NCBI GenBank assembly: GCA_002393165.1
Contig: DGIF01000025.1
Span: 1 to 8,361, forward strand
From: Candidatus Saccharibacteria bacterium UBA3829
GTDB taxonomy: Bacteria > Patescibacteriota > Saccharimonadia > Saccharimonadales > Saccharimonadaceae
Reading direction: 5' to 3'
DNA: 8,361 nucleotides
The position numbers were made by a program, and so were the translations under genes. The notes beneath the pieces were generated by a model. It had not been told where the DNA came from and ran no database searches. It was given only the letters and a program-made list of their open reading frames with translations. Shown here piece by piece: positions 5,844 through 8,361 of the stretch (positions within the stretch are counted from its first letter, which is position 1; each line of letters opens with the position of its first letter).

Positions 5844-7032
5844 GTGCGATGCGGTATTCGATATCTCGAAGTACATTCATGAAATACATAAATGCTTCGT
5901 ATGGGGAAGCATAAGCTGAGAAATAGGCGTGGACGTCGCCGTCATTCCAGTACTTGGTGCACATAGCATAGGGGTGGTCGGAGGTAGTGAGATGTCGCCA
6001 GTCGGAAATCAGCGCGCCATCATGCGTCGCAAGGATCGCTTCGCGTAGGTTATATAAGTCGGTCTCGGCGGAAGATTGCATCGAGTTGGAAGCCCAAGCC
6101 GAAAGGTCGCGTTCAGTATCGGCCCAGGTAACGGTTTCCGGCATAGAAATTTCGTCCACGGGCGCCATCAGATTGCAGGCCTCGGAAACTGTCACGAATT
6201 TATTTTCGTACTGGCCAAGCCAAGAATCGATTAGTCCGTCGATGAAATTGAAGATCCCGGTGTCTTGCCACTGGTGTTCGCCGAAGGTTTCAAAGTCCAT
6301 GAAGAGATTGATTAGGTTGCCGTTTAAGCAGGCATCGTCAAGCCAAGTTTGATATTTTGGTACGGTAAGCGGCCACTCAGCCCAAGCACGATTGGAAAAA
6401 CGAAATGCGATATCGTCCGAAAGGCGATAGTTCTTGAGCAACAGTCGGAGATTGTGACAGCCGGCCGGGCGGTAAACGTAATTTGGTGAGCGCCAGCCGA
6501 GAACTTTACCCCAGCCCTCTGCAAGAATGCCGTGATAGCCAGCCCCTTCGGCCCACTTAGCGAGCTGGTCGTTGTAGGCAAACTCGGTATTACGAAAAAC
6601 GCGTGGTTTGACACCGAAAATTCGCTCAATCGTTTCGGCGTGCATTTTGACTTGGTCTTCAAATTCATTCCTGTCATAGAAAAAGGCTAGCGAATGATAA
6701 TAAGTCTCGCCGACGATCTCAGCTTGACCGCGGGAAACCATTTCGCGAATTGTATCGATAAGTTCGGGGCACCAGCGCTCAGCCTGTTCCAGCCAAGTGC
6801 CCGTAATGCTAAACGAGACTTTGAAATTCGGCTGCTGCTTCATTTTATGGAGCAAGAGACCGAGCATTGGGCGATAGGATTTTTCGGTAACCTTGCGGAA
6901 AATGCGTTCGTTGCTTTGTCGGCCATTATAACTATCAGAAAAATAATTCGAGTCATTCCCGACGTTAAAAATCGAGTACTCGCGATAGCGAATGGGCTGA
7001 TGAATGTGGAGGTATAAACAAATTGCCCGCAT
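5836..7032 (-). CDS. Glycoside hydrolase family 57 enzyme (alpha-amylase / 4-alpha-glucanotransferase type)
   Basis: A 398-residue enzyme predicted to hydrolyse or transfer alpha-1,4-glucan chains with retention of configuration. GH57 motifs in order: HIHQP (9-13), GETYYH (108-113), FRNTEFAY with the predicted nucleophile E150, and MDFETFGEH (245-253) with the predicted acid/base D246. The C-terminal TTSDHPYAMCTK (349-360) and DGDVHAYFSAYASPYEAF (364-381) segments also resemble GH57 alpha-amylases of archaea and CPR bacteria. No signal peptide is seen, so it is probably cytoplasmic. It starts one base after the glycosyltransferase stop, with AAGAGG (plus-strand 7040-7045) inside the end of that gene as ribosome binding site, so the two are co-transcribed and likely translationally coupled. 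The pairing suggests synthesis and trimming of an intracellular glycogen-like polymer. Exact specificity cannot be read from sequence; branching activity, known in other GH57 members, is less likely given the short length. Confidence 0.9.
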   Translation of the reverse strand: MRAICLYLHIHQPIRYREYSIFNVGNDSNYFSDSYNGRQSNERIFRKVTEKSYRPMLGLLLHKMKQQPNFKVSFSITGTWLEQAERWCPELIDTIREMVSRGQAEIVGETYYHSLAFFYDRNEFEDQVKMHAETIERIFGVKPRVFRNTEFAYNDQLAKWAEGAGYHGILAEGWGKVLGWRSPNYVYRPAGCHNLRLLLKNYRLSDDIAFRFSNRAWAEWPLTVPKYQTWLDDACLNGNLINLFMDFETFGEHQWQDTGIFNFIDGLIDSWLGQYENKFVTVSEACNLMAPVDEISMPETVTWADTERDLSAWASNSMQSSAETDLYNLREAILATHDGALISDWRHLTTSDHPYAMCTKYWNDGDVHAYFSAYASPYEAFMYFMNVLRDIEYRIAQK

Positions 7033-7033
7033 G

Positions 7034-8260
7034 TTAAAACCTCTTATGCTTCATGGCTTTATTATATACCTTCAGACACTTTTTCGCAACTTGATCCCAG
7101 GAAATTTGATTGTACTCGCGGGATACATTTTGTTGTAATGATTCGCGCAGGGCTTGGTTTTCGGCGACGGCAAGGATCTCGTTGGCGAGTTTTTCTTCGT
7201 CCCAAAAATCATAAGTTAGAGCCGACCAAATTACTTCGGAAACACCAGACTGTTTGGTTAAAATGAGCGCATCGCCGTGGTGAGCAGCCTCGAGGGCCGT
7301 GAGGCCGAAAGGCTCAGAAATAGAGCTCATCACGAAGATGTCGGAAATCGAATAGATGTCGCGGAGCTTTTGGCCGCGAATGAACCCGGTGAAAATAACG
7401 TTTTTAGCAATGCCAAGATCGGCGGCAAGCTCAATCAATTCATTACGCTCTTCGCCGTCGCCGGCAAAGACAAACATGAGTTTAGGGTTTTTGTGAATCG
7501 CGAGCTGAGCTGCGCACATGAGGTTGTGCAGACCTTTTTGGACAGTGAAGCGTCCGACCGTGGAAATAATGGTGTAGCCGCGAGACTTCAAGCTAGTGAC
7601 GTATTTATAAGCATCGCTGGAGAAATGATAGTCAGTTTTTTCGTAATTTTCGTCGAGTGAGTTATAAACGACGTCGATCTTATTAAGCGGAATATGGTAT
7701 TTTTCGTGGACGATGCGTTTAGTAGCTTCAGACACCGCGACGATACGATCGGCGAGCATCAAACCTTCGTGCTCAATTTCATGGATGAGCGGGTTTCCGG
7801 TGTGCATACCGGCGCGATCGTACTCGGTGGCATGAACGTGAGCAATTAGCGGCAACCCGTAGTGGGTTTTAGCGATGATGCCAGCTTCGTAAGTTAGCCA
7901 GTCGTGAGCGTGGACGACTTCTGGCTTGGCAGTTTTTAGATACTTCTCGGTGAATTCACAGTAGGTTTTTTGGACGTCGCGAATAGAAACAAGTCCATTT
8001 GCGCCCGGAGTGGTCGGGATAATTTTTTCAAGAATTCGAAGCGATTCGTAAGATCCGCCACCGTAGCGATAAATCGGGTCGAGATTCGTAGCTGGCAGAA
8101 TATGCATAAATTCGGCGCCGGGATGTTCGGCCTTATAGGGAACTACAAAATCAATGTCGGCACCTTGACGGCTCAAGGCTCTCGCCATGTTCAAGCAAGC
8201 TACCCCAAGACCGCCACTATTGTGAGGTGGCAATTCCCAACCAAGCATTAGTATTTTCAT
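7034..8260 (-). CDS. GT-B fold glycosyltransferase, glycogen synthase-like
   Basis: A 408-residue cytoplasmic enzyme predicted to transfer glucose from a nucleotide sugar to an alpha-glucan. Numbered from the chosen start: MKILMLGWELPPHNSGGLG (1-19), the N-terminal donor/acceptor loop of glycogen synthase-like enzymes; VVHAHDWLTYEAG (115-127); HVHATEYDR (141-149); VAVSEATK (174-181); GRFTVQKG (236-243) with the Arg and Lys that contact the donor phosphates; and the EX7E motif SEPFGLTALE with E316 and E324. It is shorter than classical GlgA (around 480) and closer to GT4/GT5 enzymes of archaea and CPR bacteria. I chose the ATG at 8260 because MKILMLGWE is the usual family start. An ATG directly before it (8263) is equally possible, and a longer reading from 8329 would translate through the promoter. 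There is no ribosome binding site. It is the first gene of an operon with the GH57 enzyme. Another hexose acceptor cannot be excluded. Confidence 0.88.
   Translation of the reverse strand: MKILMLGWELPPHNSGGLGVACLNMARALSRQGADIDFVVPYKAEHPGAEFMHILPATNLDPIYRYGGGSYESLRILEKIIPTTPGANGLVSIRDVQKTYCEFTEKYLKTAKPEVVHAHDWLTYEAGIIAKTHYGLPLIAHVHATEYDRAGMHTGNPLIHEIEHEGLMLADRIVAVSEATKRIVHEKYHIPLNKIDVVYNSLDENYEKTDYHFSSDAYKYVTSLKSRGYTIISTVGRFTVQKGLHNLMCAAQLAIHKNPKLMFVFAGDGEERNELIELAADLGIAKNVIFTGFIRGQKLRDIYSISDIFVMSSISEPFGLTALEAAHHGDALILTKQSGVSEVIWSALTYDFWDEEKLANEILAVAENQALRESLQQNVSREYNQISWDQVAKKCLKVYNKAMKHKRF
7039..7045 (-). promoter_or_regulatory. Ribosome binding site of the GH57 gene inside the upstream gene
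   Basis: AAGAGGT on the minus strand lies in the final codons of the glycosyltransferase gene. Its AGAGG core is about seven bases from the ATG at 7032. The upstream stop codon (plus-strand 7034-7036) sits between site and start, an arrangement typical of coupled translation. Confidence 0.75.
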
Positions 8261-8268
8261 CATATATA

Positions 8269-8296
8269 ATTTTAGCATAAAATCTATGTTTTGTAA
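8269..8296 (-). promoter_or_regulatory. Promoter of the glycosyltransferase-GH57 operon, abutting the start codon
   Basis: On the minus strand: TTACAA (8296-8291), a 16-base spacer and TAAAAT (8274-8269), with an extended -10 TGC before it. The predicted transcription start (about 8262) falls on the tandem ATGATG at 8263-8258. No Shine-Dalgarno-like purine run precedes the start; the sequence is TTATATATG. The message is probably leaderless. Confidence 0.6.
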
Positions 8297-8304
8297 GAAA
8301 AATA

Positions 8305-8313
8305 TGATAAAAT
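8305..8313 (+). promoter_or_regulatory. Extended -10 element upstream of the tRNA gene
   Basis: TGATAAAAT (TG at 8305-8306, hexamer TAAAAT 8308-8313) lies 16 bases before the tRNA. The predicted start near 8320 leaves about ten bases of leader. No good -35 box is visible at the right distance, so recognition would rely on the extended -10. It is divergent from the glycosyltransferase promoter. Confidence 0.45.
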
Positions 8314-8329
8314 GGTGGCAGTACTTCAA

Positions 8330-8361
8330 AGGGGTTTAGCTCAGTTGGTAGAGCACTGGTC
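8330..8361 (+). tRNA. 5' part of a tRNA gene, probably tRNA-Trp(CCA)
   Basis: From 8330 the bases fit tRNA positions 1-32: acceptor AGGGGTT, T8 and A9, D-stem GCTC paired with GAGC, D-loop with G18 G19, A26, then anticodon-stem 5' strand CTGGT and C32. The window ends just before the anticodon. The AGGGG acceptor start and GGTAGAGCACYGGTC closely match bacterial tRNA-Trp such as that of E. coli, and the position near rpmG agrees. Identity stays provisional because the anticodon is not visible. Confidence 0.85.

Noticed and set aside
8261..8329. 23-residue N-terminal extension of the glycosyltransferase
   Set aside because: It would be translated across the -35/-10 region, has no family similarity, and MKILMLGWE is the normal start.
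1..8361. Alternative genetic code (TGA as glycine, as in Absconditabacteria/Gracilibacteria)
   Set aside because: All conserved proteins are full length with GGN glycine codons and no in-frame TGA.

Overview
The window reads as a compact bacterial genome segment using the standard genetic code. Genes sit head to tail with spacings from a 10-base overlap to one base, intergenic gaps are short, and several proteins are short for their family (for example a 259-residue GpsA). Together with the glycosyltransferase plus GH57 pair and a cysteine-free ribosomal protein L33, this best fits a Candidate Phyla Radiation bacterium, most likely Candidatus Saccharibacteria (TM7). That placement is inference; no rRNA or other decisive marker is present. 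TGA-recoding relatives (Absconditabacteria, Gracilibacteria) look excluded, because about 7 kb of conserved coding sequence reads through without an in-frame TGA.

Left block, plus strand, 1-5245. The 3' part of nrdG (radical-SAM activase of anaerobic ribonucleotide reductase) is cut by the window edge. A strong sigma70-type promoter lies across the nrdG stop codon and drives a tight three-gene operon. Its genes are a 284-residue beta-rich protein with one C-terminal membrane segment, a shortened glycerol-3-phosphate dehydrogenase (gpsA), and a 1075-residue UvrD/AddA-like helicase with a C-terminal RecB-type nuclease. The operon members look functionally unrelated.

Middle block, plus strand, 5223-5843. 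A second promoter of the same design overlaps the helicase 3' end and drives a 71-codon gene of unknown function that ends in a textbook hairpin terminator. The 3' arm of that terminator contains the -35 box of the next promoter, which serves rpmG (L33). rpmG ends in a symmetrical hairpin shared with the converging GH57 gene; both stop codons contribute to its stem.

Right block, minus strand, 5836-8296. A GT-B glycosyltransferase resembling glycogen synthase is followed one base later by a GH57 alpha-amylase/glucanotransferase-like enzyme. This is a two-gene alpha-glucan module whose promoter lies directly against the start codon, so the mRNA is probably leaderless. Divergent from it, at 8330, a tRNA (probably tRNA-Trp) begins and runs off the window. 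Because rpmG and tRNA-Trp commonly sit together just upstream of secE-nusG in bacteria, the glucan module may be an insertion into that conserved neighbourhood.

I found no CRISPR array, insertion sequence, prophage or convincing new defence system. The most interesting points are the nested and leaderless promoter layouts, the signal-less membrane protein, the shortened GpsA, the stand-alone helicase-nuclease and the unrecognised 71-residue protein. No gene-free stretch exceeds 300 bases.
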